Source: Methanohalophilus portucalensis
Lineage (GTDB): Archaea; Halobacteriota; Methanosarcinia; Methanosarcinales; Methanosarcinaceae
Assembly (NCBI RefSeq): GCF_002761295.1
Contig: NZ_CP017881.1
Coordinates: forward strand, 1,165,069-1,229,068
DNA length: 64,000 bases
Direction of reading: 5' to 3'
Shown: piece after piece, positions 9,135 to 17,130 of the stretch
Position numbering within the stretch: the first letter of the stretch is position 1
How the letters are laid out: each line of letters starts with the position of its first letter
The notes under the pieces: model-generated
The model's database searches: none
What the model saw: only the letters and a program-made list of their open reading frames with translations
What the model was told of the DNA's origin: nothing
Position numbers and translations under genes: made by a program

Positions 9135-9575
9135 ATGAATGAGGACGAGCATGTGCACAGTTTGGGGGCAATGATTGCCTGCCTTCATCGACATAACCTG
9201 CGTTACCTTTCTCAGGAACTGGAAATATATGGGATAGGAGGCGGTCAATTCAGGTTTTTGCTTGCTCTGTATCATGTTGAAGGTATTCGTCCGGAAGAAT
9301 TATCCCGCATGCTGATGGTCAACCGGGCCACTGCCACAAGGGCATTGAAAAGACTTGAAAAAGCGGGTTATGTGCAGAGGGTCACTGATCCAAAAGATCG
9401 GCGTGCATTGGTGATTAACCTTACAGAGGAAGGCCACCGCATGCATCGTTTTATCCGCCAGCTTTCACAAAAACGAAGTGAAAGTATGCTTGCTGGTTTT
9501 TCAGAAGAGGAAAAAACCCTTTTTAGAAATTTGCTGGAGAAAGCCATTTCCAACTGTGGGGAGGCCTGTAAGTGA
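9135..9575 (+). CDS. MarR-family transcriptional regulator
   Basis: The 146-residue winged-helix protein has the MarR core: LSRMLMVNRATATRALKRLEKAGYVQR is the recognition-helix region (about residues 57-83), followed by the wing DPKDRRALVINLTEEG. It overlaps the MATE transporter gene by 4 bp, so it most likely represses that exporter in response to a small ligand. The ligand is unknown. Confidence 0.9.
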   Translation: MNEDEHVHSLGAMIACLHRHNLRYLSQELEIYGIGGGQFRFLLALYHVEGIRPEELSRMLMVNRATATRALKRLEKAGYVQRVTDPKDRRALVINLTEEGHRMHRFIRQLSQKRSESMLAGFSEEEKTLFRNLLEKAISNCGEACK

Positions 9576-10930
9576 AAGAGCAGAGCCGTTCCCTCGGGGA
9601 GGAAAGTATTGGCAAACTTCTTTTCAGGCTTTCAGCGCCTGCCACTGTGGGTATGGTTGTTATGGGACTGTACAATATAGTGGATACTATTTTTGTCGGT
9701 CGTGCCCTGGGCGGGGAAAGTGTACAGGGGATAGGTGGTATTGCTGTCAGTTTCCCTGTAATAATGATAGCGATGGCTGTTTCCCTGGCAATCGGTCTGG
9801 GCGGCTCTTCCATAATTTCCCGCCGGCTGGGTGGCGATGATCTGGAAGGTGCTGAACGTACCTTTGGTAATATGGTCGGTCTGTCTATTTCGTTGGGATT
9901 TCTGGTCTTTATCTTTGGCTCTATTTTTATTGTTCCCATTCTCAAAGCCTTCGGAGCAACACCGACGATATTGCCTTTTGCAAGGGATTATTTACAAATT
10001 ATACTTTATGGTACTCCTTTAATCACGTTTGCCCAGGCTATCAATAATGTGGTGAGGTCTGAAGGCAATGCCAAAGTCGCTATGTATACAATGCTTATAG
10101 GGGCCGGCCTTAACATCTTACTTGACCCCATCCTGATATTTGGTCTTGACATGGGTATTAGGGGGGCTGCGGCTGCGACTGTCATCTCCCAGTTTGCCAC
10201 AACAATATTTCTGATACATTATTTTCTGTCGGGTAAAAGTAGCCTGCAATTCCATGCGGGTTTTATGAGACCGGATAAGGGCATAATCAGCGAAATGGTT
10301 GCAATAGGAGCATCCCCTTTTGCACGTAATTCTTCCACCAGTGCTATAGTGGTTGTTGTGAATAATATCCTGGCATTGTATGGCGGGGATGTCTCGATTG
10401 CAATTTATGGTATCTTTAATCGCATGCTTATGTTTTCCTTTATGCCGATGATAGGACTGCTGCAGGGTATGCAACCGATAATTGGATTTAATTATGGGGC
10501 ACATAAATTCGAAAGGGTAAGAGATACATTGCGTATCTCCGTGATAATCTCATCTGTGATTGCAGTGGGAGGTTTCTTAATGTTGTTCTTTTTCGCATCT
10601 TATCTTTTTTCGATCTTCACAACAGATGCAACTCTTATAAAGGAAGGTACAGATGCTACGAAGATCATGGTCATTGCTGTCCCCCTGCTTGGTATCCAGT
10701 TTGTGAGTGGTGGGATGTATCAGGCACTGGGTAAGGCACGGCCTTCTTTCATTCTTTCAACAGCCCGGCAGGTGTTCTTGCTTCCCCTTGTACTTGTTTT
10801 GCCCTGGTTTTTTGATACTACCGGTGTGTGGATAGCGTTCCCGATTTCGGATCTTCTGGCAGTTCTGCTTGCAGTGTATATGTTCATGAAAGAATACAGG
10901 TTACTTGAAAGGAGGTCATCGGGTTCCTGA
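9572..10930 (+). CDS. MATE-family multidrug efflux transporter
   Basis: The 452-residue protein has about 12 hydrophobic segments in two related halves. The N-terminal signature includes GKLLFRLSAPATVGMVV and LYNIVDTIFVGRALG; the second half has the matching PMIGLLQGMQPIIGFNYGA. The family exports cationic drugs or metabolites by sodium or proton antiport. The start is GTG, overlapping the marR stop (GTGA). No other partner is present, so a two-gene export operon is likely. Confidence 0.92.
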   Translation: MKEQSRSLGEESIGKLLFRLSAPATVGMVVMGLYNIVDTIFVGRALGGESVQGIGGIAVSFPVIMIAMAVSLAIGLGGSSIISRRLGGDDLEGAERTFGNMVGLSISLGFLVFIFGSIFIVPILKAFGATPTILPFARDYLQIILYGTPLITFAQAINNVVRSEGNAKVAMYTMLIGAGLNILLDPILIFGLDMGIRGAAAATVISQFATTIFLIHYFLSGKSSLQFHAGFMRPDKGIISEMVAIGASPFARNSSTSAIVVVVNNILALYGGDVSIAIYGIFNRMLMFSFMPMIGLLQGMQPIIGFNYGAHKFERVRDTLRISVIISSVIAVGGFLMLFFFASYLFSIFTTDATLIKEGTDATKIMVIAVPLLGIQFVSGGMYQALGKARPSFILSTARQVFLLPLVLVLPWFFDTTGVWIAFPISDLLAVLLAVYMFMKEYRLLERRSSGS

Positions 10931-10951
10931 ATACTTTCAATTCGCTTTGAC

Positions 10952-10962
10952 TACATATAAAT
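10952..10962 (+). promoter_or_regulatory. radA TATA box
   Basis: ACATATAAATA lies about 75 bp before the radA ATG. A ribosome site AAAGGAG sits 9 bp before the start, so radA has a leadered transcript. Confidence 0.5.
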
Positions 10963-11034
10963 ACGTTCAGCAGGATAGCATCATAAGTACAGTGTACAAG
11001 AGGGAAAACCAGTGCACCTAAAGGAGTATCAGAT

Positions 11035-12012
11035 ATGAGTGAAATTTTGCTTGAAGAACTTGATCATGTAGGGCCGGCAACAGCCCAGAAATTGAATGAT
11101 GCGGGGTATAACAGTGTGGAAGCAGTTGCAGTAGCTTCCCCCTCCGAACTTGTGGCAACTGCCGAGATTGGTGAATCCACAGCTGCCAAGATCATAAGTG
11201 CTGCACGCAGTGCAGCCGATATAGGTGGTTTTGAAACAGGGGATTTCGTGATGCAGAGGCGCATGGAAGTGGGCAAACTCCGCACGGGTTGTGAAGAATT
11301 CGATGAATTGATGGGCGGTGGGATAGAAACTCAATCAATCACCGAGATGTATGGGGAATTTGGTTCGGGTAAGACCCAGATAGCCCATCAGCTGGCGGTT
11401 AATACGCAGTTGCCAAGGGATATGGGTGGACTTGACGGTTCAGTCATAATTATAGACACAGAGAATACGTTCCGTCCTGAACGTATTGAGCAGATGGTTG
11501 CGGGTCTTTCACAAAAATTTGAACAGGATTTTGATCCTGCCGAGTTTTTGAAAAATATACATGTGGCAAGGGCTTACAATTCCAATCACCAGATCCTTCT
11601 GGTCGATGCAGCAATGGAAATGGCCAACAATCTCAAAAATACGGATAAACCGGTCAGGCTGGTTATTGTGGATTCCTTAACAGCTCACTTCAGGGCCGAG
11701 TATGTGGGCAGGGGCACACTGGCTGACAGGCAGCAGAAACTGAACAAGCATCTGCATGACCTGCAACGTTTCGGAGACCTGAACAATGCATCGGTGATAG
11801 TTACCAATCAGGTAATGTCAAAACCGGATGCATTCTTTGGGGATCCTACACGTCCTATTGGAGGCCACATTCTGGGGCATACTGCCACATTCAGGCTCTA
11901 TATTCGCAAATCCAAAGGTGATAAGAGGATCGTGAAACTCGTGGATTCGCCTTGCCTGCCTGATGGAGAAGCTGTTGCGTGTATTACCACTGATGGTCTC
12001 TGCGATGCCTGA
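11035..12012 (+). CDS. radA: DNA repair and recombination protein RadA
   Basis: The 325-residue archaeal Rad51/RecA homologue forms filaments on single-stranded DNA and drives strand exchange. The N-terminal HhH domain contains [17 protein letters not shown]; the Walker A motif is GEFGSGKTQ at about residue 107; Walker B is [15 protein letters not shown]2-loop and C-terminal motifs [14 protein letters not shown] and [15 protein letters not shown] are intact. The last codons are duplicated 4.1 kb downstream, which makes this 3' end a likely integration target. Confidence 0.96.
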   Translation: MSEILLEELDHVGPATAQKLNDAGYNSVEAVAVASPSELVATAEIGESTAAKIISAARSAADIGGFETGDFVMQRRMEVGKLRTGCEEFDELMGGGIETQSITEMYGEFGSGKTQIAHQLAVNTQLPRDMGGLDGSVIIIDTENTFRPERIEQMVAGLSQKFEQDFDPAEFLKNIHVARAYNSNHQILLVDAAMEMANNLKNTDKPVRLVIVDSLTAHFRAEYVGRGTLADRQQKLNKHLHDLQRFGDLNNASVIVTNQVMSKPDAFFGDPTRPIGGHILGHTATFRLYIRKSKGDKRIVKLVDSPCLPDGEAVACITTDGLCDA

Positions 12013-12025
12013 TAAAAACTATATT
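11968..12025 (+). repeat. Direct repeat copy 1 (radA 3' end)
   Basis: The last 45 bp of radA and 13 bp beyond match 16099-16156 at 53 of 58 positions without gaps. The pair brackets the AT-rich island at 12.03-16.1 kb. Confidence 0.8.
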
Positions 12026-12042
12026 GATCTATAAACTATAAA

Positions 12043-12122
12043 TTCACAGAAAACACAGAGATACAAAAACTCCAAAAAATAAAATCTGGGGTACTTGAAT
12101 ATTTTCTGTGTTTTTTGTGATC
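12043..12122. repeat. Inverted repeat with CACAGAAAACACAGAG motif
   Basis: TTCACAGAAAACACAGAGAT (from 12043) is the near-complement of ATTTTCTGTGTTTTTTGTGA (from 12101), a stem of about 20 bp with a few mismatches. It may end transcription of radA and of the convergent gene. The same CACARAGAACACAGAG-type motif recurs at 46432-46455, so it may be a dispersed repeat. Confidence 0.5.
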
Positions 12123-12552
12123 AAACTCTTTTTCTTCTGAATATTAAGTAGATGACTAATATGCAAATATATCCTCCTGCCACAGTAATTCGATAAGAAA
12201 TATCAAGATTGTAGATATAAAACATTGCTGTTATTGGAATATAAAGCAAAAATCCGATTACTGCACTCTTGATTAGTGTTATGTCACGAATTTTTTCAGG
12301 TGCAGTTAACTTATTACTGTTTAGAATGTAGATTCCAGCTATAACAAAGAATACTAACAACCCCGTATCTAACCAATAGTCTACGGGTCCCCAATTCTGT
12401 ACAACTACTAAATTCGAAATAGTAGTGTCTGCTTTAGAAAAAAAATGCTCTTTAATGTTCATCAGGAAGATGACATAAAGATAATAAAAAAGAAGTCCAA
12501 GCAAACCTCCTGTAACTATGAGGAATTTTGCCTTGAATTGTTTCGCTTGCAT
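12121..12552 (-). CDS. Four-TM membrane protein, unknown function
   Basis: The 143-residue protein has about four hydrophobic segments (near residues 10-28, 58-76, 88-106 and 115-135) and a basic C-terminus FRRKRV. No catalytic motif is visible. It is the last gene of an island operon of exported and membrane proteins, 36 bp after the previous gene. Immunity or transport for the secreted neighbour is possible but unsupported. Confidence 0.55.
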   Translation of the reverse strand: MQAKQFKAKFLIVTGGLLGLLFYYLYVIFLMNIKEHFFSKADTTISNLVVVQNWGPVDYWLDTGLLVFFVIAGIYILNSNKLTAPEKIRDITLIKSAVIGFLLYIPITAMFYIYNLDISYRITVAGGYICILVIYLIFRRKRV

Positions 12553-12588
12553 ATTTTATCCTGAAATTCAATTATTCATTTTATGGGT

Positions 12589-13017
12589 TCATGTATATTC
12601 TCTGACAGATATGTTGAACTTTCCACTTTCGTTGATTAGCTCAAACACTACTGTGTTTGTAAGGTGTGGAGTTGAATGATAGTTTATTGATACATTCTTA
12701 GATGTAATGTAATAATGATAATCGCCAGATGCATAATGCAAATATCCATCTTTAAATGGGTTTGACCACTTCAACAAAAGCATTTTTGTTTTCTTTACGC
12801 TTGCCACTTGTCCGGGATTGAGTTCATAAAATGTTTCTTCGAAGTATTCCTCATTATATCCCGTAACTTTGATTGTTACATTATGGGGCTGCTCATCACA
12901 ATTTTTAATCGTATAAAGTGGTTCAATTGTCATAAAAGTCAGTGGTGCCACTATGAAAAGCATCGTCATAAAGAGGCAAATTGCAAATACTACTACTAAT
13001 TTATTGATAATACTCAA
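12589..13017 (-). CDS. Single-TM exported beta-rich protein, unknown function
   Basis: The 142-residue protein has a membrane anchor or signal segment at residues 7-30 followed by a beta-strand-rich outer part (HNVTIKVTGYNEE, YHYYITSKNVSINYH, TVVFELINESGKFNISV). N-x-T/S sites are compatible with archaeal glycosylation. It follows the decayed gene by 4 bp. No recognised family. Confidence 0.55.
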   Translation of the reverse strand: MSIINKLVVVFAICLFMTMLFIVAPLTFMTIEPLYTIKNCDEQPHNVTIKVTGYNEEYFEETFYELNPGQVASVKKTKMLLLKWSNPFKDGYLHYASGDYHYYITSKNVSINYHSTPHLTNTVVFELINESGKFNISVREYT

Positions 13018-13021
13018 CTAA

Positions 13022-13479
13022 TCACCACATGACATTTATTCCAAAATCCTCAAATCTTTCGCTTCCATCGATTGTATCCTGATAATAATCTTCACTTGGT
13101 GCATGAATGCTATTTTTTGCTGGAAAAACATGCACGTATATTTTGTCATTTATTGCTTTTGGATTAGAAGAAACAGATCGTGACACGCTGTCCTCAATAA
13201 TTAATGAAACAGATGAATTTGATAATTTAAGGACATTGTTTTCTACAAGCATTTTAATTTCTTCAACTGGATTGCTTTACCATTTACAATATCTACTTTT
13301 GGATTCGATGGATCAACACCATATTTTCTAATATAGTCTTTTTTTGCTTTTTCAATGATGTTAATCATTTCAGATTCACTTATTGCGACGTCATAATCTA
13401 TAAAACAAGATCAGAAAGAAGGCATAAATTAAATACACAACACTATGAGACCGATAGCAGCTTTAGCTATTTTGTTCAT
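13022..13479 (-). pseudogene. Decayed gene for a membrane-anchored protein (three frameshifts)
   Basis: Only 76 codons (13022-13252) form an intact frame, but coding sequence continues upstream in other frames. From ATG 13479 one reads MNKIAKAAIGLIV, then in a second frame the hydrophobic VVYLIYAFFLILFYRL, then in the first frame DYDVAISESEMINIIEKAKK and KYGVDPSNPKVDIVNGKAI. A last shift leads into VEEIKMLVENNVLKLS of the intact part. Joined, this gives an N-terminal anchor and a soluble domain of about 145 residues. Sequencing error in AT-rich runs is an alternative. Confidence 0.65.
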
Positions 13480-13502
13480 AGCATTTCACTCCACAATCAT
13501 CG

Positions 13503-13685
13503 TTAATGAATTTCCATTTTTACGATAATCCAGTGAGTAATAATTCCGCAAAGGAAAAATCCTATGAGAAAAATTTGGATTAATTGATCATCATCGACTA
13601 TATTTTGAGCTATAAGTTGGCTAAGTACGCCTATAGCAACAACCATAAGAACTGGGAAAAACTTTGTGATTCGTCTTCTTTTCAT
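13503..13685 (-). CDS. 60-residue membrane protein, unknown
   Basis: It starts with a basic MKRRRITKF and has two hydrophobic stretches (about residues 10-27 and 36-56) separated by the acidic loop NIVDDDQ. Size, charge and context beside an exported protein would fit an immunity or accessory peptide, but nothing in the sequence proves this. It lies within the island operon, 49 bp after the exported protein gene. Confidence 0.5.
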   Translation of the reverse strand: MKRRRITKFFPVLMVVAIGVLSQLIAQNIVDDDQLIQIFLIGFFLCGIITHWIIVKMEIH

Positions 13686-13734
13686 ACTATCACCAAATAA
13701 GAAAAAGCTGATTATAAAATCAGCTAATTTTCAA

Positions 13735-14469
13735 TTAAAATTTATACCAGCTATCACCAACTTTCATATATACACTGCCTGTCAATATCATTGAAGCTAT
13801 GTTTGCAAATGGCACTTTTACATCTAGGCTGCCATCTGAATTTTGTTCCATCCAATAAACAGTTTGAACTCCTATTATGACTAGTGGTCCTAGTATTGCT
13901 GAAGCAAGAGGTGAAATCAAGAGAGCAAGTGCAGCAACTAATCCTCCAGATGCAACTGAACTAGTATTTGCCACATATGAAGCATCAGTTGGGGAGAAAT
14001 ATATATGAACTCCACCAGTAATTAAATTACCATATTGCTCTACATAGCTTCCGTGCCAAAAACTTGACTTCGCTGCAGAAATTGATGCGGCAACTAATTC
14101 ACTATTACTAATAGTTGAAGAAGATAATTGTTTAGTGGTTATTAATTCATTCTGATCTACAAAAGTGAAATATATTTTGTTAGTATTCTTTTCATCTACC
14201 CACGAAATTGCGTATCCAATTGATCCATCATCTTGTACAAAAGATACTATTTTTTCAGTATCAGTTTCTTTCAATACAGTAACATTCTCTGACATTTTCT
14301 TTATTTCCTCTTCATAAATTGAGACTTTGCCAGACATATCTATTGCATCAATATACTCTTCATTTTGAGAAATAGTAGTTTTTGCACTCACAGTTGGCAT
14401 TACCAACATGCTCACAAGAAGCATCACTACGAGCATAACACCCATTCCAGATCTTACATTTGTCTTCAT
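13735..14469 (-). CDS. Exported protein with hydrophobic C-terminal core (bacteriocin-precursor-like architecture)
   Basis: The 244-residue protein has a signal peptide ending near MPTVSAKT (residue 30) and a hydrophilic pro-like region to about residue 150 (SENVTVLKETDTEK, SFVQDDGSIGYAISW). The C-terminal part is glycine/alanine-rich and hydrophobic (SVASGGLVAALALLISPLAS, then AILGPLVIIGVQTVYWM), followed by a beta-rich tail ending GDSWYKF. It leads an operon of small membrane proteins. The plan resembles archaeocin or bacteriocin precursors, but I recognise no named family. Confidence 0.55.
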   Translation of the reverse strand: MKTNVRSGMGVMLVVMLLVSMLVMPTVSAKTTISQNEEYIDAIDMSGKVSIYEEEIKKMSENVTVLKETDTEKIVSFVQDDGSIGYAISWVDEKNTNKIYFTFVDQNELITTKQLSSSTISNSELVAASISAAKSSFWHGSYVEQYGNLITGGVHIYFSPTDASYVANTSSVASGGLVAALALLISPLASAILGPLVIIGVQTVYWMEQNSDGSLDVKVPFANIASMILTGSVYMKVGDSWYKF

Positions 14470-14749
14470 TTAATTTCCTCATTTAATCAATTCATTCAAA
14501 AGCAAAGCTATGCCTGCAATCTCAAACATAGCCCTGCTTCATTCAATGAGTTCAGCCATCATTTTCCGGTAACTGATTCCCACTCCCGAATATCTTAGAG
14601 ATGTTACACCATACTATACGACGATACAATATAAAAATCTTCTAACCAAATCATCAAAATGTTTCTTTTCAGTTGGATGATATGGTCACAAAATTTATAT
14701 CTTATATGTTTCAAATGAAAATTCAAATTATTATTGGAGAATTTTTATT
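14470..14749. promoter_or_regulatory. Divergent promoter region within the island
   Basis: On the minus strand a TATA-like ATTTTTATATTG (rc of about 14625-14638) can drive the exported-protein operon with a leader of about 130 nt. On the plus strand AAATTTATATC (14691-14701) lies about 50 bp before the 14750 start, and TTGGAGAA supplies a ribosome site. No gene was seen in this 280-bp gap. Confidence 0.45.
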
Positions 14750-15169
14750 ATGAGGAAAATTGGACTATTGTTAATGATGCTGATGCTTTCAGTATCTTTT
14801 GCCGGAGCTACAATCAGTCAGGATGGCGAATATACTATCGTTCCTGTCAAGTCAGACAGCAACATAACACCCAGATGGGTTAGCGATACAATTACACAGG
14901 GAGAAACAAACTGGCATGGCAAGTCAGTCAGTTCTTACACAACTTCTCTTCACATAGATTTGAATTGGGGTGACACAAGCGATTCACTCAGGCTAAAAGT
15001 TTACAATCCAAGTAACCAGCTGGTTGGGACATTCTATGATAGTTCTGACGGTGTCATTGATGGAAGAATTAATATTGAGATTAGAAAATCCGGAGGTATT
15101 GATCTCGGAACCTGGCACTATCAGGTTTATGGATACCATGTTACAGGTATAGAAGATTATTATATTTAA
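14750..15169 (+). CDS. Secreted beta-sandwich-like protein, unknown
   Basis: The 139-residue protein has a clear signal peptide (MRKIGLLLMMLMLSVSFAGA) and a mature beta-rich domain with DTITQGETNWHGKSV, TSLHIDLNWGDTSDSL and LRLKVYNPSNQLVGTF. The pattern is like archaeal extracellular pre-peptidase-type beta domains. It is followed after 12 bp by a membrane winged-helix regulator that also begins with a signal peptide and a similar EYxxVP motif. The pair probably acts together. Confidence 0.6.
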   Translation: MRKIGLLLMMLMLSVSFAGATISQDGEYTIVPVKSDSNITPRWVSDTITQGETNWHGKSVSSYTTSLHIDLNWGDTSDSLRLKVYNPSNQLVGTFYDSSDGVIDGRINIEIRKSGGIDLGTWHYQVYGYHVTGIEDYYI

Positions 15170-15181
15170 AAATCATTTTAA

Positions 15182-15913
15182 GTGAATATGAATAAATTAC
15201 GGTTTGTATTTTTATTTCTCATACTTGTTTGCAATCCCACATTTGCCGGTGCAAATGAATATGAAGTTGTCCCATACACAGGTCCGGAAAGAGGGATGTA
15301 TGAAGGAGGTGGTGCCGACACCACTCTTTCTTTTTCTGAGCTCCCGTTGTCTCTTCAAATCGTTTATATTTCCGGGCTGTTGGGTGTCTCGATAGTTTTT
15401 TACAAATTCTTACCTTTGTTTTTGGGAAGAATAAAACGAAAATGTACGAACCCCAATAGAGATAAAATTCTTAGCTACATAGTAGTCAATCCCGGAAACA
15501 CAATAGCTGATATTGAAAAAGATCTTGGATTGAACAGAAGTAGCATTCGTCATCATGTGAGGATGCTTCATTTGTACAACAAAATAAGTATTGTAAAAAA
15601 ATGTAAGTTCACACTTCTTTTTGAGAATTCAGATAATTATACAGGAATCGAACAGAAAATTGCATTTGCTATGCGGAATAGTACAAGAAAATCAATTTTG
15701 ACATCCATAGTTCAAAACCCAGGAATAACTAATCAGGAAATCACAGAGACTTTTGACATCGATAAAAGTACTGTGCATTGGCATATTAGTGATATGTATA
15801 ATGAAGAACTTATAGATTTTGATAATGATGGAAAATTCAAAAGATATTTCCTTAAACCATCAATAGAAAAAAATGTAGAAAAAATTTTAATAATGTCGGA
15901 AACTGAAATCTAA
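15182..15913 (+). CDS. Membrane-anchored regulator with two winged-helix domains
   Basis: The 243-residue protein has a signal-like segment (1-22, ending FAGA), a short outer region with EYEVVPYTGPE, and a transmembrane helix at about residues 60-82. Two winged HTH domains follow: ILSYIVVNPGNTIADIEKDL with LNRSSIRHHVRML, and SILTSIVQNPGITNQEI with DIDKSTVHWHISDM. DNA-binding domains facing the cytoplasm behind an exported sensor suggest a one-component sensor, a design common in Methanosarcinaceae. Co-transcription with the secreted protein at 14750 suggests that protein or its ligand is the signal. Confidence 0.75.
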   Translation: MNMNKLRFVFLFLILVCNPTFAGANEYEVVPYTGPERGMYEGGGADTTLSFSELPLSLQIVYISGLLGVSIVFYKFLPLFLGRIKRKCTNPNRDKILSYIVVNPGNTIADIEKDLGLNRSSIRHHVRMLHLYNKISIVKKCKFTLLFENSDNYTGIEQKIAFAMRNSTRKSILTSIVQNPGITNQEITETFDIDKSTVHWHISDMYNEELIDFDNDGKFKRYFLKPSIEKNVEKILIMSETEI

Positions 15914-16179
15914 TCAATTAATAGTGTACCAGAGAAAAAATAATTTCATCCATTTCTATGATCAAACCAATCCACTTTTCAGTAACTGTTTTGCAGGTTT
16001 CCCCCAACCTTTCGTGACACTTCCGAATCCAATGTCGAGTTTTCCGTTATTTACGTTCCAATGAAAGTGAAATGGAAGATATGGACAGGCTTTGCGGTGA
16101 AGCAGTTGTCTGTATTACCACCGATGGTCTCTGCGATGCCTGAGAAAAACTATATTTTCAAACACTCCTATTGTACATA
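15914..16179. other. Intergenic stretch with second, decayed radA 3' end
   Basis: No intact gene is present. The last third encodes, in frame, [17 protein letters not shown] and a stop, matching the radA C-terminus. Upstream the same frame gives FRYLRSNESE, weakly like [11 protein letters not shown] of RadA, so the duplicated segment may have been longer and decayed. Confidence 0.6.
16099..16156 (+). repeat. Direct repeat copy 2 (radA 3' end)
   Basis: It matches 11968-12025 at 53 of 58 positions, including the codons [10 protein letters not shown], the stop and AAAAACTATATT beyond it. It lies 23 bp before the phosphoglycolate phosphatase ATG. Confidence 0.8.
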
Positions 16180-16860
16180 ATGAAATTCAAAGCACTTGCA
16201 ATAGATATTGACGGCACGATCACCTATAGTGATCGCCGTCTTCATTTTTTGGCAGCAGAACATCTGAGGGATCTGGGTATTCCAGTAGTTCTTGCCACGG
16301 GAAATGTACTCTGCTATGCTGCAGCAACTTCCAAGCTTATAGGACTTGGAGGTAAAGTTATTTCTGAAAACGGAGGTGTCATATCCACAGGATTTGATAC
16401 CAAACCTCACATTTCCGAAAGTATGGAAGAATGTGAAAAAGCATTTTCCTACCTTTCCAGTCGTTTTGATCTGATTAGGCTTGATGGTGACCTGAGAAAA
16501 ACAGAAATTGCCCTGAGGCGCAATGTCAATGCAGATGATTTACAGACAAGTCTTGAAGGGGCAGGATTTTCTATAGAAGTTATTGACACACAATTTGCCC
16601 TGCATATAAAGAGCAAAAAGGTCAATAAAGGCACAGGACTTGAAAAAATGGCTTCATTGACCGGTCTGGATGTTTCTGACTTTATTGCAATAGGCGACTC
16701 CGTAAATGACCGGGAAATGCTTGAACTAGCAGGTTACGGAATAGCGGTAGCCAATGCTGACCCCGGCCTTAAATTAATTGCAGACACTGTGACCTCCACG
16801 TCCTTCGGGGAAGGTACAGTGGAGGCTCTTGAGATATTACGTCGAAAAAGTTTCTTTTAA
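16180..16860 (+). CDS. pgp: Phosphoglycolate phosphatase, archaeal HAD type
   Basis: The HAD-superfamily hydrolase has DIDGTIT (nucleophile Asp), LATGN (motif II) and the C-terminal IGDSVNDREMLELAGYGIAVANA (motif IV). The cap is inserted between motifs II and III, as in Cof-like archaeal phosphoglycolate phosphatases. ATG at 16180 is preferred over the TTG at 16171 because it starts MKFKALAIDIDG. Its stop overlaps the convergent PRC-barrel gene. In the ancestral order it probably followed radA directly. Confidence 0.88.
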   Translation: MKFKALAIDIDGTITYSDRRLHFLAAEHLRDLGIPVVLATGNVLCYAAATSKLIGLGGKVISENGGVISTGFDTKPHISESMEECEKAFSYLSSRFDLIRLDGDLRKTEIALRRNVNADDLQTSLEGAGFSIEVIDTQFALHIKSKKVNKGTGLEKMASLTGLDVSDFIAIGDSVNDREMLELAGYGIAVANADPGLKLIADTVTSTSFGEGTVEALEILRRKSFF

Positions 16861-17120
16861 TCCAGACTGGTGGCTATCTGTTTATCCACCACAATATAAT
16901 CCTTGATCGACCGGACGGCCTTGAAGGGGATCTTCAAAAACTGTCCGTCGGTAACATATTTAGATGTGTCAAGCCCTATGTCGGGTTTGACCATCAGGTC
17001 TTCAAGTTTGCCGGTTTTGACTTCCATTACTATATTGTCGAGTATACCAATTTCTGTTCCGTCTGTTGTCATGACCTGTTTGTTGGATAGGTTTTTTGCA
17101 AATACCTTTGGCATTTTCAT
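16857..17120 (-). CDS. PRC-barrel domain protein
   Basis: The 87-residue protein is one PRC-barrel: VFAKNLSNKQVMTTDGTEIGILDNIVM is the typical strand pattern (split as NKQVMTTDGTEIG and ILDNIVMEVKTG), followed by FLKIPFKAVRSIKDYIVV. PRC barrels act in RNA processing (RimM) or as small partner proteins in archaea. It lies 10 bp after cdc48 on the same strand, so the two are probably co-transcribed; function is not known. Confidence 0.85.
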   Translation of the reverse strand: MKMPKVFAKNLSNKQVMTTDGTEIGILDNIVMEVKTGKLEDLMVKPDIGLDTSKYVTDGQFLKIPFKAVRSIKDYIVVDKQIATSLD

Positions 17121-17130
17121 AACCTCCTTT

